Shown here: positions 8,936-16,229 of the stretch, piece by piece
Layout: each line of letters opens with the position of its first letter
Position numbering within the stretch: the first letter of the stretch is position 1
Assembly: GCA_027051195.1 (NCBI GenBank)
Contig: JALUAB010000133.1
Span: forward strand, 11,097 to 45,450
DNA: 34,354 nucleotides
DNA from: Hyphomicrobiales bacterium
Lineage (GTDB): Bacteria > Pseudomonadota > Alphaproteobacteria > Rhizobiales > Aestuariivirgaceae
Reading direction: 5' to 3'
Notes under the pieces: model-generated
What the model saw: the letters and a program-made list of their open reading frames with translations, nothing else
What the model was told of the DNA's origin: nothing
The model's database searches: none
Translations under genes and position numbers: made by a program

Positions 8936-9295
8936 ATGAAGAACGGCATCATCGCCACCATTACCCTCGCGGCCCTGTTGGCGGCGGGCACTGTCGCGCA
9001 TGCTGGGCGCGCTCTTTCCGGGCAGGAGCTGAAGCGCCTTGGTGGCACGTATCAGGCCGTCTGGAAAGGAAAGCACAGGGCCCGCGTGCTCATCCGCAGG
9101 GATGGTACGCTGCTGGCCCGTTCCGGACCGCGCACTGACGTGGGCCGCTGGAAGATTGAGGGCAATCGCCTGTGCGTCTCCTTCCGCGTCTGGACGAAAG
9201 GGCGCTACAAATGCGGCACCGTGGAGCGGCAGGGCAGGTGGCTCGTGGGGCTGCGCAAGGCAGACGGCACCCCGCGCCTGCGCCTGCGCAAATAG
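8936..9295 (+). CDS. Small secreted protein of unknown function
   Basis: The 119-residue protein starts with a classical signal peptide (MKNGIIATITLAALLAAG, cleavage probably after AHA at about residue 22). The mature part, about 97 residues, is basic and beta-rich. It has two cysteines about 15 residues apart (NRLCVSF and YKCGTV) that could form a periplasmic disulfide. The pattern GRWKIEGNRLCVSF...KGRYKCGTVE resembles small periplasmic domains such as DUF995, but I cannot confirm membership. ATG 8936, with GGAG 11 nt upstream, is preferred over the track start 8834, which overlaps the preceding gene and hides the signal peptide. Confidence 0.7.
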   Translation: MKNGIIATITLAALLAAGTVAHAGRALSGQELKRLGGTYQAVWKGKHRARVLIRRDGTLLARSGPRTDVGRWKIEGNRLCVSFRVWTKGRYKCGTVERQGRWLVGLRKADGTPRLRLRK

Positions 9296-9416
9296 GGCGC
9301 CGGGTGCAGCCGGCATCTCACGCCTCGAACACACCCTTGTGCGTTGAGACATCCGCCACGAAGCGCTACCGTCCTTCAATGAATCGCCTATCACGTCCGC
9401 AAGTGGAGGATTTTTC

Positions 9417-10364
9417 ATGACCGAATTGAACAGGCGCGTCTTCATGGCTGGCGCCCTGGCCGGCGCCGCCGGCACGCTGTTCGCGCCCTTGCGCACCGCC
9501 AACGCCCGTGCGGAGGGGACTGTATCGCCGCTGGTGGATCCGGCTGTGCTCAGCGAGCTGCTGAACGATCCGGCCGTGCGCGTGCTCGAGTGCACCTCCG
9601 CACGCATGTATGCGCAGGCCCACATTCCCGGTTCGGTGTTCACGGATTTCGGCAAGTGGCGCGTGAAGAGGAATGGCGTGCCGGCCATGCTGCCGGATGT
9701 TCCCTATCTGGAAAGGGTCGTCGGTGGCCTTGGCGTGGGGCCGGACACATATGTGGTCATCGCGCCTGCCGGTTTCTCCGCCGGCGATGTCGGCGTCGCC
9801 ACCCGCATCTATTGGACATTGCGCACGCTGGGCCATGCCAGGGTATCCGTGCTCGACGGCGGCCTGAACAACTGGGCGCGCATGAAGCTGCCGCTGGAAA
9901 ACCGCCTCAACCGGCCGAAGCCCGTCACCTACAAGGCGAAATTCACCGGCGAGTGGCTGGCCACGAAAGATGATGTGAAGAAGGCTCTTGAACGGAAGAA
10001 GCCGCAGCTCATCGACGTGCGCACGCCGGGTGAGTATCTGGGGCCGGTCTTTTCGCCCTCCACCGGCCGCCCGGGCACCATCCCGGGCGCGGTTAACGTG
10101 CCGCAGCACTGGTTCATCGATGCTGCCACCGGGCGTTTCCGCACGAAGGCGCAGCTGGCGAAAATTCACGACGCCATGGGCGATACCGGTGGCGAAGCCA
10201 TCATTTTTTGCAACACGGGGCACCGCGCCTCGCTGGGCTGGTTCGCCCGCCATGAGCTGCTGGGCCGCCGCTGCCGCATGTATGACGGCTCCATGGTGGA
10301 GTGGGGCAACCTGAAGCCGCCGGAGGAATACCCGGTGGCGGCCCGCATCGACCTTGACAGGTGA
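9417..10364 (+). CDS. Exported two-domain rhodanese-like sulfurtransferase
   Basis: A 315-residue thiosulfate/3-mercaptopyruvate sulfurtransferase-like protein. The N-terminus NRRVFMAGALAGAAG followed by NARA looks like a Tat-type signal with a twin arginine, suggesting periplasmic export. Rhodanese domain 1 (about 38-165, with HIPGSVFTDF and VLDGGLNNW) lacks a catalytic cysteine. Domain 2 (about 180-305) has LIDVRTPGEY, GTIPGAVNVP and the active-site loop FCNTGHRAS with Cys265. The loop differs from CRKGVT (thiosulfate type) and CG[ST]GVT (mercaptopyruvate type), so the donor cannot be assigned. ATG 9417 has GGAGG at good spacing. Upstream 9296-9416 shows nothing else clear. Confidence 0.85.
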   Translation: MTELNRRVFMAGALAGAAGTLFAPLRTANARAEGTVSPLVDPAVLSELLNDPAVRVLECTSARMYAQAHIPGSVFTDFGKWRVKRNGVPAMLPDVPYLERVVGGLGVGPDTYVVIAPAGFSAGDVGVATRIYWTLRTLGHARVSVLDGGLNNWARMKLPLENRLNRPKPVTYKAKFTGEWLATKDDVKKALERKKPQLIDVRTPGEYLGPVFSPSTGRPGTIPGAVNVPQHWFIDAATGRFRTKAQLAKIHDAMGDTGGEAIIFCNTGHRASLGWFARHELLGRRCRMYDGSMVEWGNLKPPEEYPVAARIDLDR

Positions 10365-10370
10365 GCGAAA

Positions 10371-10394
10371 GCGGCGCCCGCGCCCGGGCGTCGC
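10371..10394. terminator. Hairpin between convergent genes
   Basis: GCGGCGCCCG (10371-10380) pairs with CGGGCGTCGC (10385-10394) with one G-T pair and a 4-nt loop. It lies between the rhodanese gene and the convergent HIT gene and could end transcription from both sides. There is no U-tract. Confidence 0.4.
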
Positions 10395-10423
10395 TGCGCG
10401 TGAATGAGCCTGTCCTGCCCGTA

Positions 10424-10846
10424 TCAGTCTTCCAGCGCCGCGCGGATCTTTTCCGCGTTGGCCGCCAGTTCCTCCTGTGGCGCCATCTCGGAAGGCCGCG
10501 TCGGGCGCACGCCTTCATGGGCCGGAATGATGTGAAAGTGCGTATGGAACACCTCCTGTCCGGCCGCCGTCTCGTTCAGCTGCATGATGCGGATGCCGTC
10601 CGCCCCCATGGCCCGCTTCACCGCTCGCGCAACCTTGTGCAGCGTGCGCATCACATGGCACAGATCTTCCGTATCCGCCTCCAGCAGGTTGCGCGAGGGC
10701 GCCTTGGGAATCACTAGCGTATGCCCCGGTGCATGCGGAAAAACGTCCATGAACGCCAGCGTGTGTTCGTCCTCGTAAACCTTGTGCGCCGGCAGCTCGC
10801 CGCGCAGGATTTTCGCGAACACGTTGTCCTGGTCATATTCCGTCAC
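10424..10846 (-). CDS. HIT family protein (HinT-like nucleotide hydrolase)
   Basis: The 140-residue cytoplasmic protein has the histidine-triad motif HTHFHIIP with His101, His103 and His105. The family's N-terminal FAKILRGELPAHKVYEDEHTLAFMD and GHTLVIPK segments are present. HIT proteins hydrolyse or transfer nucleotides from phosphoramidates and dinucleoside polyphosphates. The start is GTG 10846, with GGAGGG upstream. It lies 15 nt after the RidA-family gene on the same strand, so the two are almost certainly cotranscribed. The name hinT is not certain, so no symbol is given. Confidence 0.92.
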   Translation of the reverse strand: MTEYDQDNVFAKILRGELPAHKVYEDEHTLAFMDVFPHAPGHTLVIPKAPSRNLLEADTEDLCHVMRTLHKVARAVKRAMGADGIRIMQLNETAAGQEVFHTHFHIIPAHEGVRPTRPSEMAPQEELAANAEKIRAALED

Positions 10847-10861
10847 GATGTCCGCCCTCCG

Positions 10862-11332
10862 TTATCGTTTGTCCACGAGAAAAATCGCCTCCACCTCCAC
10901 TGGCACCCCCAGCGGCAGCGAGGAGCAGCCCACCGCCGCCCGCGCGTGCCCCCCCGCATCGCCGAAGGCCGCCGCCATCAGCGCCGATGCCGCGTCCACC
11001 ACCTTCGGATGATCGGTGAAATCCGCCGTGGCGCTCACGAATCCGGTGAGCTTGACCACCTGTTTCACCCGGTCGAGATCACCATCCAGCGCCGCCTTCG
11101 CCTGCGCGATGCAGTTCACCGCGCACAACTCCGCCGCCGCCCGCGCTTCTCCCAGTGAACAGTCACGCCCCAGTTGGCCGGTGGCAGCCAGGGCGCCGTC
11201 CTTCAGCGGAATCTGGCCGGAAATGAACAGCAACTCGCCCGCCTGCACGAATGCGCGATAGTCTGCCACCGGCGCCGCTGCCTCCGGCACGGAGATGCCC
11301 AGTGCCGCCAGCCGTTTCTCCACTTCCGACAT
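10862..11332 (-). CDS. RidA family protein (longer YjgF-like subgroup)
   Basis: The 156-residue protein carries RidA/YjgF hallmarks: LLFISGQIPLKDG, CAVNCIAQAKAAL with VKLTGFV, and the C-terminal strand PLGVPVEVEAIFLV. An arginine in the HARAAVG segment is a candidate equivalent of the imine-contacting arginine. RidA proper deaminates reactive 2-aminoacrylate released by PLP enzymes; this longer subgroup (about 150 rather than 130 residues) is less well defined. The true start is ATG 11332, with GGGAGG at ideal spacing; the track ORF extends far upstream into antisense of eipB. It is first gene of a two-gene operon with the HIT protein. Confidence 0.9.
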   Translation of the reverse strand: MSEVEKRLAALGISVPEAAAPVADYRAFVQAGELLFISGQIPLKDGALAATGQLGRDCSLGEARAAAELCAVNCIAQAKAALDGDLDRVKQVVKLTGFVSATADFTDHPKVVDAASALMAAAFGDAGGHARAAVGCSSLPLGVPVEVEAIFLVDKR

Positions 11333-11345
11333 GTTGCCCTCCCGC

Positions 11346-11374
11346 TTGGCGCGACCGCCTTTTGCCCCTATGCT
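11346..11374 (+). promoter_or_regulatory. Putative eipB promoter
   Basis: TTGGCG (11346-11351), a 17-nt spacer and TATGCT (11369-11374) lie about 40 nt before the chosen eipB start, in the short divergent gap with the RidA-family gene. Consensus match only. Confidence 0.45.
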
Positions 11375-11413
11375 GGCGCAAGGGTAGAACCGATGCGAAC
11401 GAAGGACAAGAGC

Positions 11414-12364
11414 ATGAGAAAGCTGGTGACGGGGGGCGTGGGCGCGGCGCTGCTGTTCGCGCTGGCCGGCCCGGGCATGACGGCCGCGCCGCTGGCCGAA
11501 TCGTCCACGCACGCGCATGCCGCCGCGCGCATCGTGCCTTACGAGATCGCCTATGACATTTCCCTGCGCCGCGCCGAGGAGCGCTCCGGTCTGCTCATGG
11601 CTCCGGGGCGGCTCACCTCCCGGCTGGAGGGAGGCCCCTGCGAGGGCTGGAGCAGCACGAGCCGCATGACGGTGCGTTTCGTCTTCCGCCGCGAGGCCGT
11701 GCGCGAGACGGAAAGCCGCGTCGCCAGCTGGGAATCGGACGACGGCAACCGCTTCTACAGCCGTATCGAGCGTTACCTGAACGGCCTGCCGGTGGAAACC
11801 GTGCGCGTGAAGGCGAGCCGCGAGAAGGACGGCCGCCCCTACCGGCTGGAGATGACCGAGCCCCAGCGGCGCACCGCGCAGCTGCCGCCGCAAACGCTCT
11901 TTCCCACCGCCGCGCTCAAGAAGCTGCTGGCCGCCGCGCACCGGGGCGACCGCCAGCTCACCCTGCTGCTCTACGAGGGCGACGAGGAAGCCGCGCCACA
12001 GCACGTGGTGGCGCTCATCGGCAGGAAGCGTTCGCCCATCGCCCCGGCGAAGGATGCCGGCGAGGATGCCGTCGGGACGCATGATCGCATGCGGGAGCGC
12101 GACGGCGGCGATCTGCCGCGCCTGCGCCAGATGGCCTACTGGCCCGTTTCCCTGGCCTACTATGGTGTGACGGTGCGTCGCGACGGCTCGAAGGCCTCGG
12201 ACAGGGAGGAAGAAGCCGCGCGCTTCGGCCTGCCGGAATACGAGGTGCACTTTCGCCTGTATGAAAACGGTGTCACCGGCGATGCGCTGCTCATCTATCC
12301 CGATTACGTGCTGGAAGCGAAGGCCACGAAACTGCGCCTGCTGGAGCCGGCCACCTGCAAGTGA
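11414..12364 (+). CDS. eipB: Cell envelope integrity protein EipB (DUF1849)
   Basis: A 316-residue secreted protein of the DUF1849/EipB family, an alphaproteobacterial periplasmic beta-barrel-like protein needed for envelope integrity (first characterised in Brucella). It has a signal peptide (MRKLVTGGVGAALLFALAG, cleavage near TAA). The family opening IVPYEIAYDISL and the two conserved cysteines are present, one in GGPCEGW and one four residues from the end (EPATCK); in the family these form a disulfide. The stretch between the family motifs VVALIGRKRS and MAYWPVSLAYY is longer than I expect and very charged. ATG 11414 follows AAGGA; ATG 11393 in the same frame is possible. The gene appears monocistronic. 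Confidence 0.85.
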   Translation: MRKLVTGGVGAALLFALAGPGMTAAPLAESSTHAHAAARIVPYEIAYDISLRRAEERSGLLMAPGRLTSRLEGGPCEGWSSTSRMTVRFVFRREAVRETESRVASWESDDGNRFYSRIERYLNGLPVETVRVKASREKDGRPYRLEMTEPQRRTAQLPPQTLFPTAALKKLLAAAHRGDRQLTLLLYEGDEEAAPQHVVALIGRKRSPIAPAKDAGEDAVGTHDRMRERDGGDLPRLRQMAYWPVSLAYYGVTVRRDGSKASDREEEAARFGLPEYEVHFRLYENGVTGDALLIYPDYVLEAKATKLRLLEPATCK

Positions 12365-12421
12365 CCGGCGGGTGCGTCTTTTCCCTTTGATGCGGCTCTG
12401 ACATTCCTCCCGGCCATTCCT

Positions 12422-12446
12422 CGCCGCGGCCCGGTTTGCCGCGGCG
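12422..12446. terminator. Palindromic hairpin between convergent eipB and dinB
   Basis: A perfect 9-bp stem, CGCCGCGGC with GCCGCGGCG, over the loop CCGGTTT. It lies 58 nt after eipB and 138 nt beyond the dinB stop, and may act as a two-way terminator. There is no clear U-tract. The rest of the 12365-12583 gap shows no gene. Confidence 0.45.
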
Positions 12447-12583
12447 GGCCCATCGGCGCGCGAACCGGAATCAGCCTTTCATTTGCCAGGAACAACCGAT
12501 TCATCCGCCGCGTTTTTCCTCTCGCCATTGAATCGAAATGTGAACACTGCCAGGGCGGTGGGTGGCTCTTGTGCATCCAGGCA

Positions 12584-13894
12584 TCACTTCCTCCGCGGCG
12601 CCACCATGCCCAGACCGAAATCCACCGCATTCTCGCCGAAGCGCCGCCGCAGTGCCTCGCCGGCAAGCTCGGCGCGGGCCTTTTTCGCGGCCCGCTCGTC
12701 CAGGCTTTGCGCCAGCATCTCCGGCGTCATCTCCACCAGATCCGAAATGCCAACCCCGATGAGCCGGCACGGGCCGCCGTCGTGCAGTTTCGCCAGCAGC
12801 CGCCGCGCCGCTGGAAACACGTGCACCGCCAGCGCCACCGGTTCGGAAAGCCGCGTCTGCGTGGTGTGGGTGGAAAAGTCCGCATGGCGCAGTTTCAGCG
12901 TCACCACCCGCCCGGCCAGCCCTTTTTCCAGCGCCCGGCGCATCACCTTCCGGCACAGCCGCCACAGCTCCCGTTCCAGCGCTTCACGCGCGGCGATGTC
13001 CTCTTCGAACGTGTGCTCGGCGGAGATGCTCCTGCGCTCGTGCTCCGGTTGCACCGGCCGTTCATCGATGCCATGCGCGAGATTGAACAGGTGCGCCCCC
13101 AGCCGGCCGAACCTCCGCATCATCCAGCGCGCGTCCCTCTCACGCAGCTGCGCCACCGTCACGATGCCCTCCCGCGCCAGCGCGCGGGCCGCAGCGGGGC
13201 CCACGCCGTGCAACTCCTCCACCCCGAGGCCGCGAAGGAAATCCGCCGCCCCGGCTCTCGTGATCACCGAAAAGCCCCGCGGCTTTTCCAGATCGGAGGC
13301 CATTTTGGCAAGGAACTTGTTGAACGACAGGCCGATGGAGACGGTGATGCCCACTTCCCGCTCGATGCGCCGCGCCAGCCGCGCGCACATCACCGCCGGC
13401 GGCGCGCCGTGCAACGTCTGCGTGCCGGAAAGATCCAGGTAGGCCTCATCGATGGAGGCCATCTCCACCAGCGGCGTGGCCGATTCCAGAATGGCTGCGA
13501 TCCGCGCGCTCTCGCGGCGGTATTTGTCGTGATCCGGACGAATGACTTTCGCCTCCGGGCACAGCTTCAGCGCCCGGGTCATGGGCATGGCCGAGCGCAC
13601 CCCGTAAACCCGTGCGATGTAGCACGCCGCCGCCACCACTCCGCGCCTCCCGCCGCCAACGATCACGGGCTTGTCCATCAGGGCCGGGTCGTCGCGCTTC
13701 TCGATGCTGGCGAAGAAGGCGTCGCAATCCACGTGCGCGATGGCGAGGTCGAACAGCTCTGCCGCCACCACCACCCGCGGCGATCCGCATGCCGGACAGC
13801 GCCGGGCGGGGGAGGGCAGGGGCGCGTCGCAGTCACGGCAGAACCCCGCCATGCCACGCCAGCGCCCTGCGCCGATGTCCGGTTTCGCCGCCAT
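12584..13894 (-). CDS. dinB: DNA polymerase IV with N-terminal zinc-ribbon
   Basis: Y-family translesion polymerase of 436 residues. Catalytic motifs are AHVDCDAFFASIEKRDDP (first metal-binding aspartate and steric gate region) and SIDEAYLDL (second Asp-Glu pair). It also has SIGLSFNKFLAKMASDLEKP, helix-hairpin-helix GLGVEELHGVGPAAA, and a little-finger domain. It ends without a clear QxxLF beta-clamp motif; the tail is ENAVDFGLGMVAPRRK. A CRDC...CPAC zinc-binding knuckle precedes the polymerase fold, as in many alphaproteobacterial DinB proteins. ATG 13894 is preferred over the track start 13984; ATG 13852 is also possible, and neither has a strong ribosome site. I saw no GTTC-N7-GTTC or GAAC-N7-GAAC LexA box upstream. 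Location near divK fits the conserved dinB-DUF3572-divK-pleD neighbourhood. Confidence 0.93.
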   Translation of the reverse strand: MAAKPDIGAGRWRGMAGFCRDCDAPLPSPARRCPACGSPRVVVAAELFDLAIAHVDCDAFFASIEKRDDPALMDKPVIVGGGRRGVVAAACYIARVYGVRSAMPMTRALKLCPEAKVIRPDHDKYRRESARIAAILESATPLVEMASIDEAYLDLSGTQTLHGAPPAVMCARLARRIEREVGITVSIGLSFNKFLAKMASDLEKPRGFSVITRAGAADFLRGLGVEELHGVGPAAARALAREGIVTVAQLRERDARWMMRRFGRLGAHLFNLAHGIDERPVQPEHERRSISAEHTFEEDIAAREALERELWRLCRKVMRRALEKGLAGRVVTLKLRHADFSTHTTQTRLSEPVALAVHVFPAARRLLAKLHDGGPCRLIGVGISDLVEMTPEMLAQSLDERAAKKARAELAGEALRRRFGENAVDFGLGMVAPRRK

Positions 13895-14040
13895 GCCGGC
13901 ATCACACCTTACCGGCGCCGTTTGCGCAACCCCGGCGGCAGCATCGGTGCCAGGGCTGGTGCTGGAATGGGCGATAAAGTGCAAATAATTGAATTTTTGA
14001 TTTTTAGGATGGGGCGCTGAATTTATTCATGCCTGACCTT

Positions 14041-14102
14041 GGGCTCAGGGCCCATAAATTGCACCGGACTGACGCCGCGCAATTTATGGGTCCTGAGCCT
14101 GG
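14041..14102. repeat. 62-nt palindrome overlapping the 3' end of the ROK kinase gene
   Basis: The left arm GGGCTCAGGGCCCATAAATT+GC (14041-14062) and right arm GC+AATTTATGGGTCCTGAGCC (14079-14100) form an inverted repeat with two mismatches or fewer over about 22 bp around a 16-nt loop. The right arm encodes the last residues (AQDP) and the TAA stop of the ROK kinase gene. An AT-rich tract (13983-14008) lies on the dinB side. It could be a terminator-like structure, a repetitive palindromic element or the remnant ends of an insertion. Confidence 0.8.
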
Positions 14103-15019
14103 GGCCACAACCGCGCCGCGCCGCGCACGCCGGACGCGTCTCCGTGTGCCGGCCGCCGGATGTCCACTTTCGGCGCCGCGGCGAAGATCCACTTCTCCAT
14201 CAGCGCGGGCAGGTCCTCATACAGCGAGTTGATGTTGGAAAGCCCGCCCCCCAGCACGATCACCTCCGGGTCGAAGATGTTCACCACGTGCGCCAGCGCC
14301 CGCGCCAGCCGCTCCGTGTATCGCTGCATGCTGGCCGCGCATTCCTCGTCCCCCTTCCGCGCGCCTTCCGCGATCTCACGTGCGGAAAGCGGCCTGCGCG
14401 TGATACGCAGATGCTCGGTTTCCAGCGCCGGGCCGGAAAGGAACGTCTCGATGCATCCGCGCCGCCCGCACCAGCACACCGGCCCCGGCATTTCGCCGAA
14501 CTTCGGCCAGGGCAGGGGGTTGTGCCCCCATTCGCCGCCGATGGCGTTCGCACCCGTGATCACCTGCCCGCGGAAGATCAGCCCGCCGCCAACGCCGGTG
14601 CCGAGGATGACGCCGAACACGCTCTCCGCCCCCTTCGCCACGCCATCATGAGCCTCGGACAGCGCCAGGCAGTTGGCGTCGTTCTCCATGCGCACTTCCC
14701 GCCCCAGCGCCTCCTCCAGATCCTCGCGGAAGGGCATGTCGTTCAGCCAGGTGGAATTGGCGTTCTGCATGCGCCCCGTCACCGGCGAGACGGAACCCGG
14801 CGTGCCGATGCCCACCGTCGCTGCTTCCGGCGCCACGCCCGCCGCCTTCTCGGCGGCCCGCACCAGCGCCGCGATGGCCTCGATGACCCCGCGATAATCG
14901 TGCCGGGGCGTCGGCATCCGTTCGGAAAACACCACCCGCTCTTCCCGGTCGAAGGCGATGGCGGCAATCTTGGTGCCGCCGAGGTCTATACCGATGCGCA
15001 GTTCCGGCAATTCGCTCAT
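14084..15019 (-). CDS. ROK family sugar kinase (fructokinase Mak-like)
   Basis: The 311-residue cytoplasmic kinase has the ATP phosphate-binding motif IGIDLGGTKIAAIAFD at the N-terminus and VIGIGTPGSV-like segment GIGTPGSVSP. The sugar-site sequence GGEWGHNPLPWP and the zinc-binding CWCGRRGCIETFLSGPALE follow. GEWGHNPLPW with CxCGxxGCIE closely resembles E. coli Mak fructokinase, so a fructose- or mannose-type hexose kinase is likely, though ROK specificity is hard to predict. The start overlaps the stop of the upstream HAD gene by 4 nt (ATGA), implying coupled translation, and GGGAGG precedes it. The last four residues and stop come from a palindromic element. Confidence 0.87.
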   Translation of the reverse strand: MSELPELRIGIDLGGTKIAAIAFDREERVVFSERMPTPRHDYRGVIEAIAALVRAAEKAAGVAPEAATVGIGTPGSVSPVTGRMQNANSTWLNDMPFREDLEEALGREVRMENDANCLALSEAHDGVAKGAESVFGVILGTGVGGGLIFRGQVITGANAIGGEWGHNPLPWPKFGEMPGPVCWCGRRGCIETFLSGPALETEHLRITRRPLSAREIAEGARKGDEECAASMQRYTERLARALAHVVNIFDPEVIVLGGGLSNINSLYEDLPALMEKWIFAAAPKVDIRRPAHGDASGVRGAARLWPQAQDP

Positions 15020-15711
15020 GCCCTGCCTCCCGATACGTGCCCATGATGTCGCGCCGGTGCTTCCACCAGCAGGCGTTTGAGGACGTCTCGCGCTTCCGCC
15101 CAGCTGCGCACCTTCACGTGTGGCGCCGAAAGCGGCGGCAGGTGCGCCACAAAAGGCGAATCCGGCACGAAGTGCAGCAGGTGTATCTCGCCCGCCAGCA
15201 TCTCGTGCGCCGAATGCAGGAAATCCGGATGATCGTCCATGAACGCCACCTGCTCGCGCACTTGCCGCCTCAGCGCCAGCACCGCCGGCCCCTTCGGCCC
15301 GGAATTGGTCACCAGCGGAAAGTTCAGCCCGTGGCGCAGCAGGTTGCGCCGCCGGGCATCGTAATGCGCATGCGGAATGTTCGACAGCAGCACCACCTGC
15401 ACACCCAGCCGGACAAGCTCGGCCAGCGCTTCCGCCGCACCCGAAAGCAGCGGCAGCTCCGCCGTGCGCTCGTGGAAGAAACGTCTCAGCAGCGCTTCGA
15501 ATTCAGCACCGCTCACGGGTCGGCCGTCCGCCGTGCGGATGTTCCCCTCCAGCGCCCAGGAATCGGCATGCAGCCGCAGCCCCCGCGCCGCCAGCCATTC
15601 CTCCAGCGCGTTGATGAAATGCACCAGCACCTCGTCCACGTCGCAGATGAACAGCGGCGCGTGCGGCCTCAGGTTCAGGGTGGCTATCTGCCTTCGCGTT
15701 ATCGGATCCAT
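15016..15711 (-). CDS. HAD superfamily hydrolase
   Basis: The 231-residue protein shows the four HAD motifs in order. DVDEVLVHF is motif I (nucleophile and acid aspartates), LLSNIPHAHY is motif II (serine), a lysine in NSGPKGPAV is motif III, and VAFMDDHPD is motif IV. The cap is short and helical. HAD enzymes of this type are usually phosphatases; the substrate is not evident. Its start codon directly abuts the stop of the DUF3572 gene, and its own stop overlaps the ROK kinase start, so the three genes form one tight operon. Coupling to a sugar kinase hints at a sugar-phosphate substrate, which is inference only. Confidence 0.82.
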   Translation of the reverse strand: MDPITRRQIATLNLRPHAPLFICDVDEVLVHFINALEEWLAARGLRLHADSWALEGNIRTADGRPVSGAEFEALLRRFFHERTAELPLLSGAAEALAELVRLGVQVVLLSNIPHAHYDARRRNLLRHGLNFPLVTNSGPKGPAVLALRRQVREQVAFMDDHPDFLHSAHEMLAGEIHLLHFVPDSPFVAHLPPLSAPHVKVRSWAEARDVLKRLLVEAPARHHGHVSGGRA

Positions 15712-15981
15712 TCACCAGTCCCGCCGCTGCTCCCGTTGCCACAGGCGCGCCGGCAGCTCCGGCGGCGTGCCGGATTCCGCGCAGAACTGCAACAGCAGCG
15801 ATTCGTCCGCCAGCAGGTATTCCATCACCGCCATGTGCAGCGCCGGCGATGCCAGCTCCTCCTTCAACGTGTCCGCCGCATAGCCTGTCTCGGCCATGAA
15901 GCGCGCCAGCCGCTCGGGCTCGCGCGCCATCCAGCCGACCATGGCCAGCGCCATTTCCTCCAGGTTTGACATGCCCGACAT
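15712..15981 (-). CDS. DUF3572 family protein
   Basis: An 89-residue, wholly helical small cytoplasmic protein of an alphaproteobacterial family of unknown function. The recognisable pattern is LARFMAETGYAADTLKEELASP, then a VMEYLLADESLLLQF segment and a PPELPARLW tail. It is typically encoded beside divK, as here, where it diverges from divK across a 248-nt gap. ATG 15981 is preferred because of AAGAGAG just upstream; ATG 15972 (MSNLEEMA) is a fair alternative, and the track uses a TTG at 15993. It leads the minus-strand operon with the HAD hydrolase and ROK kinase. Confidence 0.83.
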   Translation of the reverse strand: MSGMSNLEEMALAMVGWMAREPERLARFMAETGYAADTLKEELASPALHMAVMEYLLADESLLLQFCAESGTPPELPARLWQREQRRDW

Positions 15982-16065
15982 CTCTCTCTTCAATTGCGCG
16001 ATGGCGCACGGCCTGGTTAACGGAATCCTGCCATGGCCGGCGCGATTGTAATCATGGCGCGAGGG

Positions 16066-16116
16066 GTCTGCTAACCTGAAATCATAACGCTTTTAATACA
16101 GGTGTCTGCTAGCCTG
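16066..16116 (+). repeat. Two direct 13-nt repeats upstream of divK
   Basis: GTCTGCTAACCTG (16066-16078) and GTCTGCTAGCCTG (16104-16116) differ at one base and are spaced 38 nt start to start, on the same face or near it. Each contains TGCTANCCT, which resembles an extended -10 element. They sit in the divergent region between DUF3572 and divK and may be tandem promoters or regulator sites. A GTTAACCAG (minus strand, near 16011-16019) resembles half of a CtrA box but lacks a properly spaced partner. Confidence 0.45.
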
Positions 16117-16229
16117 TCCCCGCAATCGAAAAAGGGGCCGTGCTTGCGGTCCGGGTGCCGCGCCGCCAGGGCAAGGCTTCGTGCAGGGGACGCGAAAAGA
16201 TGTTGATGTCGAGTGGAGTAGTGGGGGTC

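Noticed and set aside
12050-12120. Palindromic insertion in eipB (CGCATG-ATCG-CATGCG)
   Set aside because: The stem is only 6 bp and does not extend; the charged segment there may be ordinary variation.
13895-14083. LexA (SOS) box upstream of dinB
   Set aside because: No GTTC-N7-GTTC or GAAC-N7-GAAC spacing typical of alphaproteobacterial LexA was seen.
16011-16019. CtrA binding site upstream of divK
   Set aside because: Only a single half-site (TTAACCA on the minus strand) is present; the TTAA-N7-TTAA spacing is not met, so it is mentioned only as a weak clue.
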